The position numbers and the translations under genes are program-made. The notes below the pieces were generated by a model. It was not told where the DNA came from, ran no database searches, and saw only the letters and a program-made list of their open reading frames with translations. This document shows, in pieces, positions 7,081 to 14,872 of a DNA stretch of 33,572 nt (position 1 is the first letter of the stretch; each line of letters starts with the position of its first letter). Origin of the DNA: DASSKO01 sp035690425 (GTDB lineage: Bacteria; Actinomycetota; Actinomycetes; Propionibacteriales; Nocardioidaceae); assembly GCA_035690425.1 (NCBI GenBank), contig DASSKO010000152.1, forward strand, positions 1-33,572, written 5' to 3'.

Positions 7081-7934
7081 TCGGGAAACCCCCACCATCC
7101 GGCGCCGGTCGGCTCCGTGAAGTCACCCAGCGCCACCAGATAGCCGTCCTCGTCCGTGCCGAGCGGCAGCTGCGGGAGCGGACGGGCCGCGGGCCCGCTG
7201 ACCGGCTGAGCTCCGTGCAGCACGTCGAAGATGGAGTGGTGGCACGGACAGAGCAGCTGGAAGTATTCCTCGGCGTACAGGCCGACAGGGCACCCCGCGT
7301 GGGTGCAGAGCCGGGAGTAGGCGACCACCCCGTCGACCACCCACTCCTTGCGCTCCGGCGGCAGCACGAGCGCCTGCGGCTCCACCCGGATCAGCATGGT
7401 CGCGGCGTCGGCATTGATGAGCTGGTTGTCCTCGGGGAAGGCCGGGAGCACGCTGCCGTAGTCGAGGTCCTCGGCCTTGATGCGGGCGCCCTCCTCGGTC
7501 ACCAGCGCCCGTCCGCTGAACCACGAGGTGCGGGACAGGACCGCGTCGGGGTTCCCACCTTGCTTGCCCCACAGTGAGCGCACCGGGAACAGCGCCGTCA
7601 CCCCGATCGTGCCCAGTGCCAGCGCGAACATCGACCACAGCACCTTCACGCGCGGAACCGGCTGGACGGTGAGCGCCTGCTCGAACGACGACCACTGCGT
7701 GGCCGGCGACGGGGAGAGCTCACGTTCCTCGACGTACTCCGGCTCCTGCGTGTCGATCTGCTGCGCCCACAGCGCCAGGCCGACGGCGAGCCCGAGGAAC
7801 GCGCCTCCGAGCGTCCCACCCAGCCACTGCGTTCCCATCCCGAGCGCGTAGGCGACGGCGTAGCCGAGCGCTGAGAGCACGGACAGCGCGAAGGCCGCGA
7901 CGATGCCGCGTGGCGCGTGTTCCCGCTGCGACAT
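7077..7934 (-). CDS. qcrA: Rieske iron-sulfur subunit of the cytochrome bc complex
   Basis: A 285-residue actinobacterial-type Rieske protein with three N-terminal membrane helices (about residues 10-30, 38-58 and 98-118) rather than one. The [2Fe-2S] boxes are complete: C210-T-H212-A-G-C215 and C229-P-C231-H232, so the two cysteine and two histidine cluster ligands plus the disulfide pair are all present. Position 233 is His where most family members have Gly or Gln. The protein transfers electrons from quinol at the Qo site to the haems of qcrC. Its ATG shares one base with the qcrC stop (TGATG), and its own stop overlaps the qcrB start, so the three bc subunits are translationally coupled. 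Confidence 0.95.
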   Translation of the reverse strand: MSQREHAPRGIVAAFALSVLSALGYAVAYALGMGTQWLGGTLGGAFLGLAVGLALWAQQIDTQEPEYVEERELSPSPATQWSSFEQALTVQPVPRVKVLWSMFALALGTIGVTALFPVRSLWGKQGGNPDAVLSRTSWFSGRALVTEEGARIKAEDLDYGSVLPAFPEDNQLINADAATMLIRVEPQALVLPPERKEWVVDGVVAYSRLCTHAGCPVGLYAEEYFQLLCPCHHSIFDVLHGAQPVSGPAARPLPQLPLGTDEDGYLVALGDFTEPTGAGWWGFPE

Positions 7935-8803
7935 CAGGGGGCCCGCTTTCCGAGCAGCCGGATCACGAGCACCAGCACGGGGATGCCCAGCAGCCAGGCG
8001 ACGGCGCCCTCGTAGATGGGGCCGATCCAGTCGAGTGGCTGCCCGCCGATGTCCTGCTGCTCACCGAGCTGCTGCACGTACGTCGCAATGGCATCCGCCT
8101 GTTCCTTGTCCAGTTGGGTGTCAGGGAAAGAGGGCATCGGGCCGGGACCGAGCCGCATGGCCTCGACGACTTGAGTCGGTGTGGTGTCGAGAAGCTCGGA
8201 CGCGAATGCTCCGCCGGGCAGGATCATTCCGGTGCCGGACGAGGAGTGGCACGGCGCACAGTTGTACAGGAACAGCGTGCGACCACGGGCGACGTCACCG
8301 GGGGCGACGTCGGGCACGTCCGGCCCGGTGGTGATGGACCGCACGTGGTCCACGATCGCCTCGATGGTCTCCGGCGGGTACGCCGGTGGGCCGGGCTCCG
8401 GTTCGTCCTCGGCCGACTGCAGCGGCATCCGGCCGGTCGTCAGCTGAAAGTGCGCACCGGCCGCGCCCGACTCCTCCAGCGAGGGCGCCAACTGCGAGCC
8501 TTCAGCGGTTTCACCATGGCACCAGGCACAGTCCCGGAGAAAGATCTCTTCCCCATCGGGAGAGTCGTCGACCACCGTGGACTGGGCTCCCGACTGGGCT
8601 CCCGACTGGGCTCTCGACTGGGCGCCTGTCTGGGTGCCCCCGACCACGGCAGCGGCCGCTTGCGGCAGCACCTGGCTCTTGCTCGATCCTGGCCAGGTGA
8701 CTGCGGTAAGCACCGCGGCCGCGGCGAGCATGCCGAGGACGAGCACTGCCTCCAACGAGCGGATGCGCCGGCGAGAAGTGGCGGCGCGTGGTGGGCGCCC
8801 CAT
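7934..8803 (-). CDS. qcrC: Di-haem cytochrome c subunit of the cytochrome bc complex
   Basis: A 289-residue cytochrome cc with two haem-attachment sites, C92-A-W-C95-H96 and C182-A-P-C185-H186, an N-terminal membrane helix (about 17-36) and a C-terminal one (about 264-284). This is the layout of actinobacterial QcrC, which replaces cytochrome c1 and soluble cytochrome c by wiring the bc complex straight to the oxidase. Candidate axial Met residues are M126 and M222 or M225. Between the N-terminal helix and the first haem domain is a linker built from AQSG-like repeats, encoded by a 12-bp tandem array. The ATG at 8803 begins one base after the stop of the upstream cytochrome c lipoprotein gene. 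Confidence 0.95.
   Translation of the reverse strand: MGRPPRAATSRRRIRSLEAVLVLGMLAAAAVLTAVTWPGSSKSQVLPQAAAAVVGGTQTGAQSRAQSGAQSGAQSTVVDDSPDGEEIFLRDCAWCHGETAEGSQLAPSLEESGAAGAHFQLTTGRMPLQSAEDEPEPGPPAYPPETIEAIVDHVRSITTGPDVPDVAPGDVARGRTLFLYNCAPCHSSSGTGMILPGGAFASELLDTTPTQVVEAMRLGPGPMPSFPDTQLDKEQADAIATYVQQLGEQQDIGGQPLDWIGPIYEGAVAWLLGIPVLVLVIRLLGKRAP
8580..8639. repeat. 12-bp tandem repeat, five copies, in the qcrC linker
   Basis: Five head-to-tail 12-base units start at 8580, 8592, 8604, 8616 and 8628. The first two are identical (gactgggctccc), the third and fourth differ by one and a few bases, and the fifth is more diverged. The unit is in frame and encodes QSGA-type spacers before the first haem domain, so copy-number change would alter linker length without a frameshift. 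Confidence 0.9.
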
Positions 8804-8804
8804 G

Positions 8805-9200
8805 TCACTCCAAGGTATAGAGATAGGCGGTGATGTCGGTGGCCTCCTCGGAGGTGACGCCGAGGTTCGGCATGGCAGTGCCGGGCTCGACCTCCTGCGG
8901 GTTGCTGATCCACTTCTGCAGGTTCTCCGCGTTGTTGCGCAGACTGCCCGCGATGAAGCTGCGTCGGGAGAAGTGGTCGAGCGGAGGGCCGACGAGGCCG
9001 TTGGCTTCCGGGATGCCGGGAATCACGTGGCAGGTACCGCAGCCGTAGTCGACGATGAGCTGCGCGCCACGCTCGGGGTTGCCGTTGACGACCTCCATCG
9101 GCGGTACCCGCTCCGCCTGGTTGCAGCCGGCCAGCAGCACGGCGCTGCCGATCGCAGCTGCCAGCAGGAAACGGGACGACGTCGTCATGCGGAGCCTCAT
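8805..9200 (-). CDS. Mono-haem cytochrome c lipoprotein
   Basis: A 131-residue protein with a lipoprotein signal peptide ending in the lipobox LLAGC (Cys26), so it should be anchored to the outer face of the membrane by lipid. The haem site is C54-G-T-C57-H58, and a downstream Met in TAMPNLG (M110) is the likely sixth ligand. The fold region is short, class I-like, and ends in the usual ITAYLYTLE helix. The start at ATG 9200 shares one base with the CtaG stop (TGATG); ATG 9188 is an alternative and would leave a shorter basic N-terminus. Placed between the oxidase and bc genes, it could be an extra electron carrier between the two complexes. That role is inferred. Confidence 0.92.
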   Translation of the reverse strand: MRLRMTTSSRFLLAAAIGSAVLLAGCNQAERVPPMEVVNGNPERGAQLIVDYGCGTCHVIPGIPEANGLVGPPLDHFSRRSFIAGSLRNNAENLQKWISNPQEVEPGTAMPNLGVTSEEATDITAYLYTLE

Positions 9201-10075
9201 CAGCTCACCCCCGTGGGTTCTGGGTGCGGTGACACGGGTAGCGGTCCGGGATCATGGGACTGTTCGAGTCGGTGGAACCAGCTGGCGAACAGCCCGACTG
9301 CCACCAGCACGTAGACGAGGTCCAGCGGCACCCACATCACCAGCCCGCCGATGCGCTGGTCCAGCAGGGGGTCGACACCGGCCGCCGCGGCCGCCGCCGC
9401 CTGCGCCGGATACAAGGGTGCGCCGGCGAACGTCAGCATCGCACCCAGCGCCGCGCCCGGCGCCATCGCCGAGACGGTGTAGAACATCGCCGCCGGTCCG
9501 CGCAGGCGCCGCCGGGACAAGGTGGCCAGATGCCACCAGAACAGCCACGCCGTGCCGAGGAACGACGCGTGCTCGAGCAGGTGCATGACCTCGGTCTGCA
9601 GCGCCGCGTCGTAGGCCGCCGGCAGGTGCCACAGCCACAGCGCGCCGATGTGCAACGCCCAGGCGAGGGGCGGAGTGAAGACGACGGCCAGCGGCAGCCG
9701 ATGGGTGAGCTCCACGATCCGGCGGCGCGCCGCCACCGGCAGCCCGGCCAGCAGGGGTTGCCCCGGTGCCGCCAGCGCGAGCAGCGGTGCGACGACCATG
9801 ACCAGCACGACGTGCTGCGCCATGTGGGCGGTCAGTCGCTGCTCGAGCAGCTCACCGACCGGCGGTAGTGACACGGTGAGCAGGACGACCACGGCACCGG
9901 CCAAGGCCACCGCACGCCAGGTATGCCGCCGCCGGCCCTGCGGGTGGCGCCGCAGCCGGCGCAGCCCACGGACGTAGCACCAGCCACCGAGCACCGCCAG
10001 GCCCGTGGCCCAGGCCAGGAGGAGCAGGGCCGGACCATGCAGGTCCTGCCCGGCACCGTGCGCCAGCACCGTCAT
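9200..10075 (-). CDS. ctaG: Cytochrome c oxidase assembly factor, CtaG (caa3_CtaG) family
   Basis: A polytopic membrane protein of 291 residues with about seven helices and the His-rich pattern of the Bacillus-type CtaG family: HMAQHVVLVMVVAPLLAL, LHIGALWLWHLP and MHLLEHASFLGTAWLFWWH. Members are needed to assemble caa3-type oxidase, probably for the copper centre, and are unrelated to the Cox11-type CtaG of proteobacteria. The start is chosen at ATG 10075 (MTVLAHG) because the upstream extension to GTG 10144 is hydrophilic and unlike the family; the ribosome site is weak in either case. The gene lies 28 bases after the small membrane protein and is coupled to the cytochrome c lipoprotein. 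The C-terminal tail contains an alanine run (PAQAAAAAAAGV). Confidence 0.9.
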   Translation of the reverse strand: MTVLAHGAGQDLHGPALLLLAWATGLAVLGGWCYVRGLRRLRRHPQGRRRHTWRAVALAGAVVVLLTVSLPPVGELLEQRLTAHMAQHVVLVMVVAPLLALAAPGQPLLAGLPVAARRRIVELTHRLPLAVVFTPPLAWALHIGALWLWHLPAAYDAALQTEVMHLLEHASFLGTAWLFWWHLATLSRRRLRGPAAMFYTVSAMAPGAALGAMLTFAGAPLYPAQAAAAAAAGVDPLLDQRIGGLVMWVPLDLVYVLVAVGLFASWFHRLEQSHDPGPLPVSPHPEPTGVS

Positions 10076-10103
10076 CGGATCACCACTGTCATCACGGCCG
10101 TCG

Positions 10104-10505
10104 TCATGTGCAGGTGTCCAGCACGATGATGGCGACGCCGCCACCGGTGATGGCCGCCAGCGACAACAGGTTCAGGATCAGCCCTACCTGGGTCATCAGA
10201 TCGACCCGCCCCTGGGCGATCTCGTCCAGGTCCGCCCGGCGGCGCCGTACCCGCAGCATCACGGCGACGACCGTGGCGGCCAGCGCGACCAGCCACGGCA
10301 CGCCGGTCAGACCGACTCCGGTCACGACATTGGTCAGCGTCCCGGGGTTCCCCCGCAGACACGCCAGCTCCAGCGTGCTCCACGCGAAGATGAGGTGGAA
10401 GGCCCAGGAGAGGAAACCGCCGAGCACCGCGAACCACAGCAGGCCGGCGCTGATCGTGGGGCCGCCGCCGTCGCGGTGTGCCTTGCGCTCCTTCAGTGTC
10501 TGCAC
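10104..10505 (-). CDS. Small three-helix membrane protein of the oxidase operon
   Basis: A protein of about 133 residues with three hydrophobic helices (around SAGLLWFAVLGGFLSWAFHL, GVPWLVALAATVVAVML and LILNLLSLAAITGGGVAIIV) and a basic RVRRRRADLDE loop. I do not recognise a named family. Similar small membrane proteins occur beside subunit III in caa3 operons, and it could be a minor oxidase subunit, but it shows no metal or haem motif. The start is set at GTG 10505, with GAGG five bases upstream inside the overlap with the ctaE stop (TGA at 10515-10513). An in-frame ATG at 10544 would extend it 13 residues into ctaE but has no ribosome site. Coupling to ctaE is likely. Confidence 0.75.
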   Translation of the reverse strand: MQTLKERKAHRDGGGPTISAGLLWFAVLGGFLSWAFHLIFAWSTLELACLRGNPGTLTNVVTGVGLTGVPWLVALAATVVAVMLRVRRRRADLDEIAQGRVDLMTQVGLILNLLSLAAITGGGVAIIVLDTCT

Positions 10506-10512
10506 GGCGACC

Positions 10513-11145
10513 TCACGCGTAGGGAGAGATGTAGACGACGACATAGATGGCCAACGACAAGACGGCGAGGAAGTACCAGTACATGGCCATCAGCGCCACC
10601 GGCTCCGGCCTGCGTTTGCCCAGCCGTCCCAGTGCGGTGCTCGCGATGACCGCGATGAGCATGAGTAGACCGACGACCACGTGTGCGGTGTGCAGTCCGG
10701 TGATGGTGTAGTACAGCGATCCGAACGCGTCCGAGCTGAGCGTGGACTGCGGGTACGACACCAGGTAGTCCATGATCTGGAAGGACACGAAGGCGGCTCC
10801 CAGCGCCCAGACCAGCGCGAGCATCAGCAGCCCGCCCGTGCGACGGCCCTTCGCCACCGTCCGGACCGCCACGGCCATCGGCACGACGCTCACCAACAGC
10901 GCTCCGGTCTCCAGCGAGGACCAGAACAGCTCCGGCAACGGATCACCGGTCGGCGGCCACGGGCCGGAGCCGGCGAACCGCAGGTAGAAGTAGCTGGCGA
11001 GGAAGGTCGCGAACGTCGTCGCCTCGGTGCAGATGAACAGCACCATTCCCCAGTAGCCGGTGGTGTGGCCGACCGGCCGCTCCGGTGCGTGTCGTTCGGT
11101 GCGCTCGGGCGTAGTCGGCGTCGGACGCCTCTCCATCGTCGTCAT
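10513..11145 (-). CDS. ctaE: Cytochrome c oxidase subunit III
   Basis: A 210-residue subunit III with five helices, the short form common in caa3 and actinobacterial oxidases. Recognisable blocks are GYWGMVLFICTEATTFATFL near the start of the first helix and YYTITGLHTAHVVVGLLML in the fourth, followed by a final MYWYFLAVLSLAIYVVVYI helix. It has no redox centre; it stabilises subunit I and proton uptake. An AGGAG sequence lies about 10 bases before the ATG, between the ctaD stop (11160) and this gene. A second Met at codon 4 is also possible. Confidence 0.95.
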   Translation of the reverse strand: MTTMERRPTPTTPERTERHAPERPVGHTTGYWGMVLFICTEATTFATFLASYFYLRFAGSGPWPPTGDPLPELFWSSLETGALLVSVVPMAVAVRTVAKGRRTGGLLMLALVWALGAAFVSFQIMDYLVSYPQSTLSSDAFGSLYYTITGLHTAHVVVGLLMLIAVIASTALGRLGKRRPEPVALMAMYWYFLAVLSLAIYVVVYISPYA

Positions 11146-11159
11146 CTACGCACGGCTCC

Positions 11160-13076
11160 TCACTCCTCGACACCGGGTCGGTGCCACAACCAGTACGCCA
11201 GGGCGGCGGTGCCCAAGGCGGCGAAGATGCCGACGAGGAAGTAGACCGAGAACAGCAGCGAGGTGACGGTGGCGAGGATGCATAGTGCCACGATGAAGGG
11301 CAACGGCGACTCCTCCGGCATCAGCATCGTCATCTCGAACCGGCCGTCCAGCTCCGACGTGCGCACCGACATGTGTTCCTCGGTCATCGTGCGTTGCTCG
11401 TCGTGGCGATAGGTCTCCATCGTCGTCAGCGTCTGCCCGTCCCACATCGGGTTGGCGCTGTGCACGGTGGGCACGACCGGGAAGTTGTACGCCTTGGGCG
11501 GTGAGCCCGTCGCCCATTCCAGGGTGTTGCTGCCCCACGGGTCGTCCGGTGCTCTCGGGCCCCGAAGGAGGCTGTGGGCGAAGATCCCCAAGGTCAGGAG
11601 CAGGCCGACCCCGAGGACGTAGGACCCGATCGTCGAGGCGAAGTTCCACACTGTCCAGCCCAAGCCGTCGTCGTAGGTGTAGATGCGCCGGGGCATGCCC
11701 AGCAGCCCGGAGATGTGCATCGGGAAGAACAGGAGGTTGAAGCCGAAGAACACCAGGCCGAAGCTCCAGTAGCCGGCCTTCGGGCTGGTCATCCGGCCGG
11801 TCATCTTGGGCCACCAGTAGAAGAGGCCGGCAAGGATCGGCAGCACCGCGCCGCCGAAGAGCACGTAGTGGAAGTGCGCGACCACGAAGTAGGAGTCGGT
11901 GACCTGCTGGTCGAAGCCCACGACGCCGAACATCACGCCGGTCACCCCGCCGATCATGAACGCCGCGATGAAGCCGAACGCGTACAGCATCGCGGGGGTG
12001 ATCACGATTCGACCCGCGAGCATGGTGCCGACCCAGGCGACCATCTGGATGCCGCTGGGGATCGTGATGGTGAGGGTGGCGGCAGCGAAGAACGTCATCG
12101 ACACGTTGGACAGTCCGACGGCGTACATGTGGTGCGCCCAGACGCCAAAGGCAATGATCGCGGTGCCGACGGTGGCGAACACGATCAACGGGTATGCCAT
12201 GATCGCGCGCCGGGAGAACGTCGGGATGATCGAGGAGATGATGCCCAGCGCGGGCAGCACGATGATGTAGACGTCCGGGTGGCCGAACAGCCAGAACAGG
12301 TGCTGCCACAGCACGACGTCGCCACCGGCCGCGGGGTCGAAGAACTTCGTGCCGAACCGGAGGTCCATAAACAGCATGAAGTTCGCCAGGTTCAGCGGCG
12401 GCAGCGCGAACACCACCATGAACGAGGTCGCGACGACGCTCCAGACGTAGATCGGCATCCGGGCGAGCGACATGCCGGGCGCGCGCATCTTCAGGGCCGT
12501 GACGATGAAGTTGATGGCGCCGACAGTCGTGGACACTCCGAGGAACGCCACGCCGAGCGTGTAGAACTCGATGTTGATCTGTTGCTGGTAGTCACCGCTG
12601 AGCGGCACGTAGTTGAACCATCCGGCGTTCGGGGCCATCTGGAACGGCAGGCTGGCGAAGATCAGCAGCCCGGACATCATGAACACCCAGTAGCTGAAGG
12701 CGTTCATCCGCGGGAACGCCATGTCGCGGGTGCCGATCATCAGCGGCAGGAAGAAGTTGCCGAAGCCGAAGAGCATCGGCGTGACGAACCAGAAGATCAT
12801 CGTGGTGCCGTGCAGCGTGAACAGCTGGTTGTACCACTCGGGGTCCAGGAACTGGTTGTTCGGCGTGATCAGCTGGGTGCGCAGGACGACGGCCTGGATG
12901 CCGGACAGCGTGAAGAAGAGCCCGGCCGTCACCAGATAGCGGCGTCCGATCCGCTTGTGGTTGACGGTGGTGATCCAGCCCTTGAGGCCGGGCTCTTCCT
13001 CCCACGTCTCGTCGAGCACCGCACCGACGGTTTGCTCGGCGATCCGGCGCTCGGGCAGCACCCCTGATGTCGACAC
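11160..13076 (-). CDS. ctaD: Cytochrome c oxidase subunit I with C-terminal two-helix extension
   Basis: A 638-residue haem-copper oxidase subunit I. Haem a ligands are His89 and His403, haem a3 is held by His401, and CuB by His266, His315 and His316; Tyr270 is in place for the His-Tyr cross-link. The D-channel entry Asp118 and Asn125 (GTRDMAFPRMN) are present. Two normally strict proton-pathway residues differ: the gating Glu in GHPEVY is Asp268 (GHPDVY), and the K-channel Lys in the PTGIK block is Gln344 (IPSGIQ). After the usual core ending in SNTLEWATGSPPKAYNF comes an extension with two more helices (about residues 580-627), resembling a fused subunit IV. No separate ctaF is present in the operon. 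The GTG start at 13076 is five bases past the ctaC stop. Confidence 0.95.
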   Translation of the reverse strand: MSTSGVLPERRIAEQTVGAVLDETWEEEPGLKGWITTVNHKRIGRRYLVTAGLFFTLSGIQAVVLRTQLITPNNQFLDPEWYNQLFTLHGTTMIFWFVTPMLFGFGNFFLPLMIGTRDMAFPRMNAFSYWVFMMSGLLIFASLPFQMAPNAGWFNYVPLSGDYQQQINIEFYTLGVAFLGVSTTVGAINFIVTALKMRAPGMSLARMPIYVWSVVATSFMVVFALPPLNLANFMLFMDLRFGTKFFDPAAGGDVVLWQHLFWLFGHPDVYIIVLPALGIISSIIPTFSRRAIMAYPLIVFATVGTAIIAFGVWAHHMYAVGLSNVSMTFFAAATLTITIPSGIQMVAWVGTMLAGRIVITPAMLYAFGFIAAFMIGGVTGVMFGVVGFDQQVTDSYFVVAHFHYVLFGGAVLPILAGLFYWWPKMTGRMTSPKAGYWSFGLVFFGFNLLFFPMHISGLLGMPRRIYTYDDGLGWTVWNFASTIGSYVLGVGLLLTLGIFAHSLLRGPRAPDDPWGSNTLEWATGSPPKAYNFPVVPTVHSANPMWDGQTLTTMETYRHDEQRTMTEEHMSVRTSELDGRFEMTMLMPEESPLPFIVALCILATVTSLLFSVYFLVGIFAALGTAALAYWLWHRPGVEE

Positions 13077-13081
13077 GGCAT

Positions 13082-14125
13082 CTACTCCAGACTCTGCAGG
13101 TATGTCACGACGGCGCGCAGCTCCTCAGGCGACAGTTGCTGCGGCGGCATCAGGTTGCCCGGCTTGACGGTCTGCGAGTTCGCCACCCAGCCGGACATGT
13201 GGCCGAAGTCGTTCGGGATGGCGCCGGCAGCGAGCCAGGAGCGGCTGCCGACATGGGTCAGGTCGGGACCGAGCTCACCGTCGGCTGAGGTCCCACGCAC
13301 GGTGTGGCAGGTGCCGCACGTCGACGTCTGTAGGACATCGAGACCCTCGCGTTCGAGTTCGGTGTCGGGCTTTTCGGCGGGTTCGCTCTGCTCGGCCAGC
13401 CAGACTTCGAACTCGTTGGATGGCTCCGCGACGACGTGGAAGGCCATATGCGCGTGCTGTGCCCCGCAGTACTCCGCGCATTGTCCGCGGTAGACGCCGG
13501 GCTCGTCGGCTGACATCCAGACGTGGTTGATTCGCTTCGGCAGCAGGTCTTGTTTCGGCATCAGCTCCGGCACCCAAAAGCTGTGGATGACGTCGTCGGT
13601 CTCCAGCCGCAGCCGCACTGGAGTGTCAACCGGTATGTGGATTTCGTTCGCGGTGACGACTCCGGCCTCGGGATAGCGGACCTCCCACCACCAGCGGTTG
13701 CCGGTGATCTCGATCGTCATCTCCGTCGGGGACGGCGGGTCGGCGTTGCGCGCGATGCCCCCGACACTCGTGCCGAAGGTCGCGATCAGGATCGCCGCCG
13801 GGATCACCGCCCCGAGTGTGAGCACGATGCCCTTGCCGGAGGTCTGGTTGACCTTGGTGTCCCCGCGCCGGAAGAACGCCGCCCACAGCATCGCCCCGAT
13901 CACGAGCGCGGACACGAGGACAGAGATTCCGAAGAGCGCCCACCAGATCGTCGCGATGAGCTGTGACTTGGGGCCGGCGGGGGAGAGCGTCGAGGGGCTG
14001 TCGTTGCCGCAGGCGGTCAGCGTGCCGATCAGCAGGACTGTCCAGGCAGCTGTGCAGGCGAGGGCACGTGTCGAGCGCCGCGCGGCGCTGTTCGCGCCAC
14101 CACGGCGGCGGCGGGGTAGCTGCAT
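13082..14125 (-). CDS. ctaC: Cytochrome c oxidase subunit II fused to a cytochrome c domain (caa3-type)
   Basis: A 347-residue lipoprotein precursor (lipobox LTAC, Cys39) with two membrane helices and a cupredoxin domain binding the two-copper CuA centre. Ligands are His181, Cys216, Glu218 (backbone), Cys220, His224 and Met227, in the block CAEYCGAQHAHM. The aromatic patch GNRWWWEVRYPE is the electron entry path. A C-terminal cytochrome c domain follows with C270-G-T-C273-H274 and a Met in NLMPPQQLS, which makes this a caa3-type enzyme; typical actinobacterial aa3 subunit II lacks this domain. The ATG at 14125 is chosen because GAGGAGG and GAGGGG lie just upstream; an in-frame ATG at 14185 would add 20 residues. 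It is the first gene of the leftward respiratory operon. Confidence 0.95.
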   Translation of the reverse strand: MQLPRRRRGGANSAARRSTRALACTAAWTVLLIGTLTACGNDSPSTLSPAGPKSQLIATIWWALFGISVLVSALVIGAMLWAAFFRRGDTKVNQTSGKGIVLTLGAVIPAAILIATFGTSVGGIARNADPPSPTEMTIEITGNRWWWEVRYPEAGVVTANEIHIPVDTPVRLRLETDDVIHSFWVPELMPKQDLLPKRINHVWMSADEPGVYRGQCAEYCGAQHAHMAFHVVAEPSNEFEVWLAEQSEPAEKPDTELEREGLDVLQTSTCGTCHTVRGTSADGELGPDLTHVGSRSWLAAGAIPNDFGHMSGWVANSQTVKPGNLMPPQQLSPEELRAVVTYLQSLE

Positions 14126-14230
14126 GACGCCCCTCGTCCTCCTCGGTGCAGGCGGCGTGCTGGTGACCTGCCGCTGCGTGGTCAACTATGGACCTGCTGT
14201 ACCACTGTCTGTAGGAGGTAAACCCCGCAC
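14126..14230. promoter_or_regulatory. Divergent control region between the ctaC and ccmA operons
   Basis: These 105 bases must hold the promoters of both divergent operons, so oxidase synthesis and haem-attachment machinery may share control. Seen directly: the ctaC ribosome site at 14129-14145 and the ccmA ribosome site AGGAGGT at 14213-14219. On the minus strand TTGACC (14185-14180) resembles a -35 box but has no good -10 partner. An imperfect inverted arrangement GTGGT...ACCAC (about 14177-14204) with inner GGTC...GACC could be an operator. The assignment of any element is tentative. Confidence 0.4.
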
Positions 14231-14872
14231 ATGGTCGCGATTTCGTATGACGCGACGCTGGTGCTGGACCTGGCAGCGGCGGGCGCCCGGTTCGGTTCGC
14301 GCACTGTCCTGCATCCGGTCAGCTTGCGTGTCCAGCGTGCGACGACGTGCCTGGTCCATGGTGCGAACGGCAGCGGCAAGACCACTCTGCTGCGGCTGTG
14401 CGCAGGGCTGCTGAGTCCCACCGGCGGCGAGCGGTGGGCGAGTGGCCCTAGCCTCTATCTACGCCCGGGCAGCGGCGCGCGGCGTCGGCAGACCGTCGAG
14501 GAGGCGCTGGAGACAGCACGGACGCTCAGCGGGCATGGTCGGGCACGACTCGGCCCGGCCCTGGAGGCGGCGATGCTGTCGCCGCTGCGCAAGCGGCGAG
14601 TCGAGACTCTCTCGAGTGGTCAGCGCAGCCGACTGGTCATCGGCATCGCCCTGGTCGCGGCGCCCGCGCTGGTGTGCCTCGACGAGCCGAGCGCTCACCT
14701 GGACGACGAGGGTCTGTCGATCGTTCGCGCCGGTGTACGACAACTGGCGGCAGTCGGGACTGCCGTGCTGATCGCCACCCACGACCGCGACCTGCTGGCC
14801 GACCGGCCAGACGCCAGGCTGCTGGTGTCCGACGGCGCCGTGACGGACATCGGGTGTTCTGGCGTCAGGTAA
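14231..14872 (+). CDS. ccmA: Cytochrome c maturation ABC transporter ATPase
   Basis: A 213-residue ABC ATPase of the System I maturation pathway. Walker A is G44-A-N-G-S-G-K50-T, the signature is LSSGQ (127-131), Walker B is LVCLDEP (148-153) with the D-loop SAHLD and the switch His in ATHDRD. In the known system CcmA hydrolyses ATP to release holo-CcmE from CcmC. It is short and compact like other CcmA proteins. AGGAGGT lies 11 bases before the ATG. The 3' end overlaps the ccmB start by 19 bases. Identity as CcmA rather than a generic ABC ATPase rests mainly on its neighbours ccmB to ccmH. Confidence 0.92.
   Translation: MVAISYDATLVLDLAAAGARFGSRTVLHPVSLRVQRATTCLVHGANGSGKTTLLRLCAGLLSPTGGERWASGPSLYLRPGSGARRRQTVEEALETARTLSGHGRARLGPALEAAMLSPLRKRRVETLSSGQRSRLVIGIALVAAPALVCLDEPSAHLDDEGLSIVRAGVRQLAAVGTAVLIATHDRDLLADRPDARLLVSDGAVTDIGCSGVR

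Noticed and set aside
5668..7143. 491-codon plus-strand frame opposite qcrB
   Set aside because: Composition is Gln/Glu/His/Arg-rich as expected for a complement of membrane-protein codons; qcrB on the other strand has haem ligands and helices.
8580..8639. Tandem repeats considered as a CRISPR array
   Set aside because: Units are 12 bases with no spacers and lie inside a coding frame.
11574..13067. 497-codon plus-strand frame opposite ctaD
   Set aside because: Same kind of shadow; the haem-copper oxidase motifs are on the minus strand.
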